Below, one piece after another: positions 7,888 to 14,973 of a DNA stretch of 30,540 bases. The notes beneath the pieces are model-generated. The model was not told the DNA's origin, searched no databases, and saw nothing but the letters and a program-made list of their open reading frames with translations. Position 1 is the first letter of the stretch; the number at the start of each line of letters is the position of its first letter. The translations under genes and the position numbers were made by a program. Origin of the DNA: UBA1172 sp049889655 (lineage in GTDB: Bacteria; Pseudomonadota; Alphaproteobacteria; Puniceispirillales; UBA1172); assembly GCA_049889655.1 (NCBI GenBank), contig JBMHCY010000062.1, positions 1 through 30,540 on the forward strand, in the 5' to 3' direction.

Positions 7888-8721
7888 ATGGCGTATCAGA
7901 AAGCCCCGCATTGGGCTGACCCCAGGAATAAGCTTTTCCCGTATCAGGTCGGGTTCACCTGTCCGCCGCAGGATTATGATGCGGCGCCGTCCGATTTTCT
8001 GCGCATGGCCCCGCGCACGGTGGGTGTCCATGGCTGGATGCTGCACGCCCCGGATTATCGCCATCGCCTTGATCAGCGTCACGCCCGCTTCGGGATGCTC
8101 GAAGATTTCGTCCACTGTATGGCCAATAACGGCGTTGATGTCTGCGGCCAGGTGGGCTCGAACTGGGTGCACGCCTCGGGGCTGGGGGTGGAAGGCATCC
8201 GCCAGCATTGCGCCATGCTCTCGGAAAAATACGAAACCCCGTTCCATATGGCCGGCTATGCCATGGTCGAGGCCCTGCGCGCGATGAATGTGGAAAAGGT
8301 CGCGCTTAATGCCGCCTACCATCATCCGGGCTGGTGGCAGGGGACGGTGGCCTTCCTCAAGGAAGCCGGGTTCGATGTGCTCTGGGCAGGCAATTTTCAC
8401 GATCAGGGATGGTTTGACAGCCAGGAAGAGATCAACGCCTGCATCTGGTGTTTCGATGGTGATCTGGCGGAAAAGAGTTTCGCCTATGTGGCCGACAAGG
8501 CCCCCACCGCCGATGCCTATCTGATCAACGGGATGTGCAATTTCCGTTCCGGGCCCGATGGGCTTGCTGAACGCCCGGTGCATCTCGAAACCAAACTCGA
8601 AGCCATGCTCGGCAAGCCGGTTATCGGCCATGATACAGCGCTCTACTGGCGGATGTTCAAGACCCTTGGCCTTGCCCCGCTGACCGAACAGGGCACACTG
8701 CTTTCCTCGCTCAAAGGGTGA
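7888..8721 (+). CDS. Asp/Glu racemase superfamily (arylmalonate decarboxylase/maleate isomerase-like) enzyme
   Basis: The 277-aa cytoplasmic protein resembles the Asp/Glu racemase superfamily branch that includes arylmalonate decarboxylase and maleate cis-trans isomerase. Evidence is the overall length, the block VGVHGWML early in the chain, a second-half block INGMCNFRS, and the ending PVIGHDTALYWRMFKTLG, where this branch carries its conserved Ala-Leu-Tyr-Trp. Cys217 sits at the second catalytic cysteine position. The first position reads VGSNW with no Cys, the arrangement seen in arylmalonate decarboxylase rather than in racemases with two cysteines. A GTG at 7885 precedes the ATG, but CGAGG at 7876-7880 is best spaced for ATG 7888. 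The sulfotransferase-like gene follows after 4 bp. Fold assignment is moderately sure; the reaction (decarboxylation, isomerisation or racemisation) is unknown. Confidence 0.7.
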   Translation: MAYQKAPHWADPRNKLFPYQVGFTCPPQDYDAAPSDFLRMAPRTVGVHGWMLHAPDYRHRLDQRHARFGMLEDFVHCMANNGVDVCGQVGSNWVHASGLGVEGIRQHCAMLSEKYETPFHMAGYAMVEALRAMNVEKVALNAAYHHPGWWQGTVAFLKEAGFDVLWAGNFHDQGWFDSQEEINACIWCFDGDLAEKSFAYVADKAPTADAYLINGMCNFRSGPDGLAERPVHLETKLEAMLGKPVIGHDTALYWRMFKTLGLAPLTEQGTLLSSLKG

Positions 8722-8725
8722 TCCG

Positions 8726-9463
8726 ATGAAACTGATTCTGGCGCTTTGGGCTGTGCCCCGCTCAACCTCGACAGCCTTTGAATGGATGATGCGCCAGCGG
8801 GGTGATCTCGATTGCCTGCACGAACCTTTCGGGGAGGCGTGGTATCAGGGGGAAGACCCGCTCTGGCCGCGGCTTCAGGCCGACAGCCTCCGCACCCCGG
8901 GGCTGACGCTTGACAGTGTCTGGGATGATCTCCGTGCCCGGGCGGCGAAGGGGGCGGTTTTCATCAAGGACTTTCCCCATTACATTGATCATATCTGGAC
9001 ACCGGCCATGCTTGGCCATTTCACCCATTCGTTCCTGATCCGTGACCCGGCCAAGACGATCACCTCGATGCACAGCAAGTGGCCGGATTTCCATGAAAAG
9101 GAAGTCGGCTTTGCCGAACAGCGGGCGCTTTTTGATCTGATCACCGAGATCGAGGGCACGCCGCCGCCGGTGATCGACAGCGATGATCTGCTCGAAGACC
9201 CGGTGCGGATGGTGCGGCTCTGGTGCGAGGCGGTGGGCATTCCCTTCATTGAAGAGGCGCTGTCCTGGGAACCGGGGGCCCGTGATGAGGTCAGCTGGTG
9301 GGATGGCGGGTCGTTCCATGCCAATTTGCGGAATTCAGACGGGCTCAAGCCACAGCCCCGCGGTGCCTATCCCGATATCACCGAGACACCGCCGCGGGTC
9401 CAGGAAATCCACGCCCGGGCGCGGCAACACTATGACCATCTCTATCCCCATCGTTTGCGATAG
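8726..9463 (+). CDS. Sulfotransferase-like protein (PAPS-binding P-loop type)
   Basis: The 245-aa soluble protein opens with LALWAVPRSTSTAFEWMMR, the 5'-phosphosulfate-binding loop seen in Sulfotransf_5-like proteins (PRSxST), followed by CLHEPFGEAWY. The 3'-phosphate block is FLIRDPAKTITSM around residue 110. The C-terminal half includes SDDLLEDPVRMVRLWCEAVGIPF, typical of these sulfotransferases. The expected reaction is transfer of sulfate from PAPS to a hydroxyl or amine; the acceptor is unknown. It begins 4 bp after the racemase-like gene, with AAAGGG upstream, and is followed 21 bp later by a membrane hydroxylase that could create a hydroxyl for sulfation. The family also includes poorly characterised members, so activity is inferred. 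Confidence 0.8.
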   Translation: MKLILALWAVPRSTSTAFEWMMRQRGDLDCLHEPFGEAWYQGEDPLWPRLQADSLRTPGLTLDSVWDDLRARAAKGAVFIKDFPHYIDHIWTPAMLGHFTHSFLIRDPAKTITSMHSKWPDFHEKEVGFAEQRALFDLITEIEGTPPPVIDSDDLLEDPVRMVRLWCEAVGIPFIEEALSWEPGARDEVSWWDGGSFHANLRNSDGLKPQPRGAYPDITETPPRVQEIHARARQHYDHLYPHRLR

Positions 9464-9484
9464 GGGTGCCGCTCAGGAGAGAGG

Positions 9485-10477
9485 ATGATGGAAAAATCAT
9501 CACGCAAGGTCTGGGACTACACCCCGTCGCTGCCGATCAGGCTGGCCCCGTTCTGGGATAACCCGCCGCGCCTTGGTGAGGTGCTTTCCTATATGGTGCG
9601 GGCGTGGCGACCGGTTTCTGAGCGGGTGATCTTTCTTATTGTCGCGGTGGTGATCGTTTTCAACTTTTTGCCTGACCCGGCTGAAGCGAAGACCTTTGCT
9701 TTCGGCTGGATGGCTGAGGTCTGGCTGCGTAACCTCGTGCTGGTGACGATCACCGCCGGGGGGCTGCATCTCTGGCTCCATGTCTGGAAGGCGCAGGGCG
9801 AGGATACCCAGTACGAAACCCGCCCCTTCGCCCGCGATAACGGCCGCTTTACCTTCCGCAATCAGGTGCTGGACAATATGTTCTGGACCCTCGGCCCGGC
9901 GGTGCTGATCTGGTCGCTCTATGAATGTCTCATCCACTGGGCCTGGGCCAATGGCTACGGGATGCAGATCAGTTTTGCCGATCATCCTGTCTGGTTTGTC
10001 GTGCTGTTGTTCATCATCCCGTTCTGGGCCGGGGCGTATTTCTATCTGCATCACCGGGTGCTGCATATCGGCCCGCTCTATCGCCATGTGCATTGCTGGC
10101 ATCACCGCAATATCAATACCGGGCCGTGGTCAGGGCTGGCGATGCATCCGGCGGAACAGCTGATCCTGTTTTCAGATGCGCTGATCTTTTTCATCCTGCC
10201 GGCGCATCCGGTGCATCTCATCTTCTCAATGATGTTCCATGGGATGGGGGCGCCGACTTCCCATGCCGGGTTTGATAAACTGCGGCTCGGGCCGGTGCCT
10301 GATCTGCAACTGGGGGATTTCTTCCACCAGCTGCATCACAAGTATTTCGATTGCAATTACGGGACGCTGGATACGCCCTGGGACAAATGGTTCGGCTCCT
10401 TCCATGACGGCACTGATGAAGGCAACCGGCAGATCAATGAACGCCGCCGGATGCTCGCCGCCAAAGCGAAGGGTTAA
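9485..10477 (+). CDS. Sterol desaturase / fatty acid hydroxylase superfamily membrane protein
   Basis: This 330-aa integral membrane protein has hydrophobic segments near residues 42-56, 73-92, 125-150 and 160-178. It carries the histidine clusters of the di-iron hydroxylase superfamily: HHRVLH, HVHCWHHR, an isolated His in LAMHPAEQ, and HQLHHKYFDCNYGTLDTPWDKWFGSFHDG. These ligate the non-haem di-iron centre that hydroxylates or desaturates lipid-like substrates at the membrane face. The start is ATG ATG at 9485/9488 after AGGAGAGAGG. It is the last gene of a three-gene cassette with the racemase-like enzyme and the sulfotransferase. Its TAA shares the palindromic TTAA with the stop of the convergent carbonic anhydrase. 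The substrate is unknown; sterol is unlikely to be literal in this organism. Confidence 0.9.
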   Translation: MMEKSSRKVWDYTPSLPIRLAPFWDNPPRLGEVLSYMVRAWRPVSERVIFLIVAVVIVFNFLPDPAEAKTFAFGWMAEVWLRNLVLVTITAGGLHLWLHVWKAQGEDTQYETRPFARDNGRFTFRNQVLDNMFWTLGPAVLIWSLYECLIHWAWANGYGMQISFADHPVWFVVLLFIIPFWAGAYFYLHHRVLHIGPLYRHVHCWHHRNINTGPWSGLAMHPAEQLILFSDALIFFILPAHPVHLIFSMMFHGMGAPTSHAGFDKLRLGPVPDLQLGDFFHQLHHKYFDCNYGTLDTPWDKWFGSFHDGTDEGNRQINERRRMLAAKAKG

Positions 10478-11130
10478 AACGCTTCGAAACGATCGGTTTC
10501 TGCGTTATAGCCCATCAGCGTGCCGTTGCCGATATCGTGCCACAGCCCATGCAGGCTGAGCGAGCCGGAGGCAACAGCATCTGCAACAAAAGGAAACCCG
10601 ATCAGGTTTTCAAGGCTGGTTATGACCGATTGCTTTTCAAGCATGGCGATCTTTTCATTATCGTGACCGGACTCAGGCAGACGATCACAGGCAGGCTTGA
10701 GTATCTGCAGCCATTTATAGATGAAACTTGTGTCCTTGAGCGGGTGGCCATCGGTCTGGTTGCAGACATGATAACCGTTCTGAATGCCGCCACATCCCGA
10801 ATGCCCGAGCACGATAATATGCGCCACTTGCAGGGCAGTGACAGCAAATTCAATGGCTGCAGATGTCCCGTGGTGGTCACCGCTGGGATTAAATGGGGGA
10901 ATCAGGTTGGCAATGTTGCGGTGAATGAAAAACTCACCGCTTTCCGCCCCGAAGATCGAGGTCACATGAACCCGACTGTCACAGCAGGAAATTACCATCG
11001 CCCGAGGCCGCTGACCCATTTCTGCCAGATGTTGAAACCAGCTTCGGTTGTCCTCATAGTCGGTTCTGTACCACGCCTTATAGCGTTTGGTCAGATAAGA
11101 CGGTAACGGGCGTATCGGTGTGGCGGCCAT
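10474..11130 (-). CDS. Beta-class carbonic anhydrase
   Basis: The 218-aa protein converts CO2 and water to bicarbonate and a proton. Zinc ligands are visible as Cys49 and Asp51 in CCDSRV, and His110 and Cys113 in GHSGCGG. Asp51-Arg53 form the usual catalytic dyad. The block AAIEFAVTALQVAHIIVLGHSGCGG is standard for bacterial beta-carbonic anhydrases, and the length fits. There is no signal peptide, so it is cytoplasmic. The ATG at 11130 is preceded by GGGAAAG. It lies 53 bp downstream of the zinc-ribbon gene on the same strand and may be cotranscribed or use its own promoter. Its link to the neighbours is unclear; bicarbonate supply for carboxylation or CO2 handling after decarboxylation are both possible. 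Confidence 0.96.
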   Translation of the reverse strand: MAATPIRPLPSYLTKRYKAWYRTDYEDNRSWFQHLAEMGQRPRAMVISCCDSRVHVTSIFGAESGEFFIHRNIANLIPPFNPSGDHHGTSAAIEFAVTALQVAHIIVLGHSGCGGIQNGYHVCNQTDGHPLKDTSFIYKWLQILKPACDRLPESGHDNEKIAMLEKQSVITSLENLIGFPFVADAVASGSLSLHGLWHDIGNGTLMGYNAETDRFEAF

Positions 11131-11158
11131 GGTCTTTCCCTATCAATCTCTTAGGCAT

Positions 11159-11187
11159 TTTGTAAAGTGAACCGCCCGTTTGCTCAA
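11159..11187 (-). promoter_or_regulatory. Candidate promoter for the carbonic anhydrase gene
   Basis: On the minus strand TTGAGC (11187-11182) and TACAAA (11164-11159) are spaced by 17 bp, ending about 30 nt before the carbonic anhydrase ATG. The -35 element overlaps the end of the zinc-ribbon gene. Each hexamer matches consensus at only four of six positions. Confidence 0.3.
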
Positions 11188-11444
11188 CCCTTTTTCGTCC
11201 AGCGTGGCAGCCGCGGGATGCCCCGGGTCATCAGCCAGGCGACAGGGCGCCACCAGCCGTGTTTTTTCACCATGTTTTCAACCACCATGGCCTGAAATTC
11301 AGCCACATCATCGACGGGGTACAGAAATTCCCCATCATCGTAGCAATAGGAACAATACCGGGTTGAACGGCGACCATCGGCTTCACGGCCGCCGCCTTCG
11401 GGATCATTCTTCATCGGCATGGCGCAGCTTTCGCATTGACTCAT
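11184..11444 (-). CDS. Small zinc-ribbon protein
   Basis: The 86-aa protein has four cysteines in two CxxC pairs, Cys4/Cys7 (CESC) and Cys31/Cys34 (CSYC), around a charged loop. This matches a small family described only as putative zinc ribbon, in which a CxSCxMPM start and a YCxYCY block recur. The rest is a basic helix ending in WTKKG. A strong GGAGG with a 6-nt spacer supports the ATG at 11444. It follows the amidase gene by 52 bp on the same strand and precedes carbonic anhydrase. No function is known; a metal-dependent binding or regulatory role is a guess. Confidence 0.85.
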   Translation of the reverse strand: MSQCESCAMPMKNDPEGGGREADGRRSTRYCSYCYDDGEFLYPVDDVAEFQAMVVENMVKKHGWWRPVAWLMTRGIPRLPRWTKKG

Positions 11445-11496
11445 GATGATCCTCCTTCAGCCGTGCCCATTCTAGCGCAAAAAGATGAAGAAAGAG

Positions 11497-12924
11497 TTAA
11501 GACGGGCTGAGACAGGGATCAATCGGTGTCGGCAGGCGGCCAAGGGTTTCCTCGGTCCAGGCGGCATGGGAAAGCAGCATCGCCTCACCGCGGGTGCGGC
11601 CGACCATTTGCAGCCCCACAGGCAGGCCCTCCGGCGTCAGCCCGGCAGGCACAGAAAGCGCGGGCAGGCCCGTGAGGGTGATCGCATAGGCAATCGCCAG
11701 CCAGTCAATATAGGTGCTGAACTCAACACCGTTGCAGGCGGTGACATAGCGTTCCTCGACAGGATAGGCGGGGACGATCGTCGCTGGGGTCAGCAAGAGA
11801 TCAACTTCTTCCATGAACGCCGCCACCCGGGCGAAAATCGTGCTGCGCTGGCGTTCGGCACGGGCGATCTCACCGCCGGTGAGGTCGAGCCCCTTTTCGA
11901 TATTCCAGACCACTTCGGGTTTCAGCTGATCGCGCTTGTGCTCATAGAGATCATGCAAGGCCGAGGCAAAACCGTGGGCACGGAGGATCTGAAACGCCTC
12001 ATGGGCCTCGCTGAAATCGGGATGGGCCTCGATCACCTCCACCCCTTGATCCGCCAGTTTCGCCACAGCATCGCGGCAGCAGGCCTCAACCCTGCTGTCA
12101 ACGGGGGTGATCCCCAGATCAGGACTGAAGGCAACACGGCGGGGCGGCGTTCTGGCCTCGGCGGCTGCCAGGAAGGATCGGGCCGGAGTCTCGAGGCTGA
12201 GCGGTGCCCGTGTATCGGTGACGGCCATGGCATCGAGCAGCAGCGCCAGATCGGGCACATCGCGGGCCATCGGGCCATCCATGCCGAGGGTGTCAAAGAG
12301 ATTGGCGAGGGGGCCGCTGGCGACTCGGCCGGGGCTCGGGCGCAGGCCGACAATGCCGTTGAAACTGGCCGGGTTGCGTAATGATCCCCCCAGATCGGAG
12401 CCGTGGGCAAGCCAGGCTGTGCCGGTGGCAAGGGCAACCGCCGAGCCGCCGGAGGAGCCTGCGGCTGATAGCGCCGTGTTCCAGGGGTTGCGCGTCGCCC
12501 CGAAAACCGGGTTGAAGGTGTTGGCCCCGGCACCAAACTCGGGTGTGTTGGTCTTGCCCGTAACGATACCGCCTGCGGCCTCTATTGTGGTGACGATAAA
12601 GGCTGAATGCTCCGGTACGTGATCGGCAAAGATCGGTGAGCCTTGCGTCGACCGGACGCCGGCAACATCGCTGAGGTCCTTGATCGCGACGGGCAGACCG
12701 GCCAGCAGTCCGCGTTCTTCAACCGGTTTCTGCAGCAGCGCATCAGCCGCCGCACGGGCCCGGTCAAAACAGGTGGTGGGCATGGCATTGACCGCCTTGT
12801 CGACATCCTGCCAGCGGGCCTCGACCGCATCGATCGCATCATGGGGGGTGATCTGCCCGTCCCGCAGAGCAGCGACCACCGCCCGGGCGGATTGCTGATA
12901 GAGAGGCGGGGTTTCAGGCGCCAT
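11497..12924 (-). CDS. Amidase (amidase signature family)
   Basis: The 475-aa protein belongs to the amidase signature family and would hydrolyse a carboxamide to acid and ammonia. The Ser-cisSer-Lys machinery is visible: Lys in VAIKDLSDVAGV, the glycine/serine-rich core AAGSSGGSAVALATG, and GSDLGGSLRNPASFNG. The length is normal for the family and there is no signal peptide. The frame stays open upstream to 13134, but that extension lies inside the Rieske gene and looks non-coding, whereas ATG 12924 starts a typical amidase N-terminus and overlaps the Rieske stop by 11 nt, implying translational coupling. It is the third gene of the rpiR-Rieske-amidase operon. The substrate cannot be told from sequence; the context suggests an amide form of an N-methylated acid, which is inference. 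Confidence 0.93.
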   Translation of the reverse strand: MAPETPPLYQQSARAVVAALRDGQITPHDAIDAVEARWQDVDKAVNAMPTTCFDRARAAADALLQKPVEERGLLAGLPVAIKDLSDVAGVRSTQGSPIFADHVPEHSAFIVTTIEAAGGIVTGKTNTPEFGAGANTFNPVFGATRNPWNTALSAAGSSGGSAVALATGTAWLAHGSDLGGSLRNPASFNGIVGLRPSPGRVASGPLANLFDTLGMDGPMARDVPDLALLLDAMAVTDTRAPLSLETPARSFLAAAEARTPPRRVAFSPDLGITPVDSRVEACCRDAVAKLADQGVEVIEAHPDFSEAHEAFQILRAHGFASALHDLYEHKRDQLKPEVVWNIEKGLDLTGGEIARAERQRSTIFARVAAFMEEVDLLLTPATIVPAYPVEERYVTACNGVEFSTYIDWLAIAYAITLTGLPALSVPAGLTPEGLPVGLQMVGRTRGEAMLLSHAAWTEETLGRLPTPIDPCLSPS

Positions 12925-14002
12925 CGACAGCTTCCCGCATCCATTGCTGGAGCGCCTTGATCGAGTGCTCGGAATTGACCCCACAGGCCGGATCAACCAC
13001 CAGTGGCCCTGGCACATAACCACGGCTCGAAAGGCCTTTATGGACGCTTTCAACAAGCGAGATATCTTCGGCCACGGTGGTTTCGCGGTCCTGAACCGCC
13101 AGTTGCCGCATGACATCGGATTCTTCGCCGTCAATCGTGTACCAGCCGCGCCAGACGGTCACGTGATCCGCATCATGGGCGCGCCAGTGATAGGTGTTGA
13201 GGACATTGCCCGGATAGACCTGGAACGAGAACATCGGCCACAAAAACCATGACGAATAGACCCCGGCATAATCATTGGCCTCAAGATCGATCGGGTAGGT
13301 CATGGCGTCGAGATTCTGACACTCGGTGGTATGCCGCAGACAGTAGCCCTGAGGCTGAATATCATAGGTTTCCGGTTTGACAACACCGGTGGAAAAGGTC
13401 TTGTGGGTGAGGGTGCAGTGATAGCATTCGGAATAGTTTTCCACCGAAACTTTCCAGTTGCACCGCTCGGGAATTTCGATCCATTCAAGCGGCTTCAGCC
13501 GGTCGATATCAGGGACGTGATCAGCCAGCTGCTGGCGCACCCCGGGGAACCATTCATCCATCGGCCGGGCATCGGCATCGAGATTGGCGAAAATGAAGCC
13601 GTGCATGATCTCAATATTGACAGGGGTCAGACAGATGGAGGCTTTGTCAAAACCCTGGACCGCATTGACATTGGGGCCGTTGACGAACCGCCCGTCGAGA
13701 CCGTAACTCCAGGCATGATAGGGGCAGACGATGACCTGGGTATGGCCTTCACCTTCAAGCAACTGGTGGGCCCGGTGCTGGCAGACATTGTAGAAACAGC
13801 CGATCTCGCCATCTCGCTTGCGGACACAGAAGAGGCTTTCCCCGGCCATCTCAAAGGTGAAATAATCGCCCGCTTTGGGAATCGATGAGATATGCCCGGC
13901 AAATTGCCAGGTTGAAGCCAGCAGCCCCTTGCTTTCGATTTCGAAAACCGCAGGGTCAGTATAATAGCGCCCTTCCAGAGAGGCCTGAGGTGTGTCAGTC
14001 AT
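12914..14002 (-). CDS. Rieske non-haem iron oxygenase, quaternary-ammonium demethylase type
   Basis: The 362-aa protein has an N-terminal Rieske [2Fe-2S] domain (Cys74, His76, Cys93, His96 in CQHRAHQ and CPYHAWSYG) and a C-terminal catalytic domain (NWKVSVENYSECYHC, then TH; His195 and His200 as iron ligands). The bridging acid is Glu192 (ECYH) where naphthalene-dioxygenase-type enzymes have Asp. Carnitine monooxygenase CntA also uses Glu here, and glycine-betaine and stachydrine demethylases share the ENYxECYHC block as I recall. This supports oxidative N-demethylation of a betaine-type substrate with release of formaldehyde. It starts with an ATGA overlap on the RpiR stop. No reductase is encoded in the window. 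The closest functional match (GbcA, Stc2, HpbB1 or another) cannot be decided by eye. Confidence 0.9.
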   Translation of the reverse strand: MTDTPQASLEGRYYTDPAVFEIESKGLLASTWQFAGHISSIPKAGDYFTFEMAGESLFCVRKRDGEIGCFYNVCQHRAHQLLEGEGHTQVIVCPYHAWSYGLDGRFVNGPNVNAVQGFDKASICLTPVNIEIMHGFIFANLDADARPMDEWFPGVRQQLADHVPDIDRLKPLEWIEIPERCNWKVSVENYSECYHCTLTHKTFSTGVVKPETYDIQPQGYCLRHTTECQNLDAMTYPIDLEANDYAGVYSSWFLWPMFSFQVYPGNVLNTYHWRAHDADHVTVWRGWYTIDGEESDVMRQLAVQDRETTVAEDISLVESVHKGLSSRGYVPGPLVVDPACGVNSEHSIKALQQWMREAVDGA

Positions 14003-14907
14003 CGTTCTTTTTCACCTGTGTAAATACCAAGCTCGTGCCGCCGATCATGAAACGCTTTAATGTCGTTGACAATATCTGATTTCGCTTCGGCGACAACAAA
14101 AGCCATCAAGGTTTCAAGAAGGGCCATGGTCGCGACAATCGAGGTGTAGAACTGCGGCGTTTCCGTCTGGACGACAAAACCGTGCTCAGACCCGGCAACA
14201 ATCGGTGAGGCCGGGCTGTCAGAAATGCCGATGATCTCAACCCCCTGCTTGCGCGCCTGCTCCACCGCCGAGGTGACTTCATGACGGTACGGCTTGAAGG
14301 TGATGGCGATCATCACATCGCCGTGGCGGGCATGGGCGAGATCATCGATCGCCAGGCTGCCATAGCGGGGGATGGGCTGGATCGGCACCGAGGCCATGTC
14401 GGCGAGATAGCAGAAACTTTCCGCCAGCGCATGGTTGATCCCGACCCCGAGCATATAGCGTGACCGGGCCTTGAGCAGGGCCTGCGCCGCGGCACGCATC
14501 ACCGTCGCATCAACACCGGCGAGGGTGTTTTCAACATTGGCCAGCGTGTAGCTCGCCATTTCGGCATAGAGACGGCCCAATTCACCCTTGCGGGAAAGCG
14601 ATTGCAGCCAGCGGGCACGATCCTGAAACCCGCTATCCGCCCGCAGGATATCCTCCTGAAAGACAGCCCTGAAGGAATCGTAGCCGTCAAACCCCAGCTG
14701 CCGGGCCAGCCTGACCATGGTGTTGGGCTTGACCCCGGCGGCCTGGGCCTGCTGCCGGGCCGAAAGCACGCCGATGCTGGCCGGTTCTTCCAAAAGATAG
14801 GCCGCCGCTTTCTGGATTTCCGGCGGCAGCGAATACAGCACGTCCTTCATGCGCTCGAGCAGCGCGACAGGTGTTTCGGGATGTTGTACATTTAATTGAT
14901 TCATCAT
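13999..14907 (-). CDS. MurR/RpiR family transcriptional regulator
   Basis: The 302-aa protein has an N-terminal RpiR helix-turn-helix domain (LPPEIQKAAAYLLEEP, then ARQQAQAAGVKPNTMVRLAR and LGFDGYDSFRAVFQED) and a C-terminal SIS sugar-phosphate-isomerase-like sensor domain (about residues 130-270, including YMLGVGINHALAES and GDVMIAITFKPYRHEV). The SIS domain normally binds a phosphorylated sugar, but RpiR proteins in catabolic operons can respond to other small acids. The gene starts at ATG ATG (14907/14904). It is first in the rpiR-Rieske-amidase operon and divergent from the DMGDH-type gene. It is the likely regulator of both arms through TTGTAC boxes in the shared region. Repressor or activator status is not evident. 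Confidence 0.93.
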   Translation of the reverse strand: MMNQLNVQHPETPVALLERMKDVLYSLPPEIQKAAAYLLEEPASIGVLSARQQAQAAGVKPNTMVRLARQLGFDGYDSFRAVFQEDILRADSGFQDRARWLQSLSRKGELGRLYAEMASYTLANVENTLAGVDATVMRAAAQALLKARSRYMLGVGINHALAESFCYLADMASVPIQPIPRYGSLAIDDLAHARHGDVMIAITFKPYRHEVTSAVEQARKQGVEIIGISDSPASPIVAGSEHGFVVQTETPQFYTSIVATMALLETLMAFVVAEAKSDIVNDIKAFHDRRHELGIYTGEKER

Positions 14908-14928
14908 TGACCATTGTACAGTTGTACG
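14884..14928. promoter_or_regulatory. Three TTGTAC boxes, candidate RpiR operator
   Basis: TTGTACA occurs at 14884-14890 and 14914-14920, and TTGTACG at 14922-14928. The first two are 30 bp apart (about three helical turns) and the last two are 8 bp apart. The core TGTACA is itself palindromic. The boxes flank and overlap the rpiR start and sit in the spacer of the candidate promoter for the divergent operon, as expected for an autoregulated operator. Confidence 0.5.
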
Positions 14929-14936
14929 ATTAATGT
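14907..14936 (+). promoter_or_regulatory. Candidate promoter of the DMGDH-epimerase-aminotransferase operon
   Basis: TTGACC (14907-14912) and TAATGT (14931-14936) are spaced by 18 bp. Two TTGTAC boxes occupy the spacer, so a bound regulator would block or reshape RNA polymerase binding. The predicted start lies about 30 nt before the coding region. Confidence 0.45.
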
Positions 14937-14973
14937 GTCAAAGTTGGATTGATCACAGATCACGGGAAAAGGA

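Noticed and set aside
12925..13134. 70-codon N-terminal extension of the amidase
   Set aside because: The extension is inside the Rieske gene in another frame and has no amidase-like sequence; ATG 12924 gives the normal family N-terminus.
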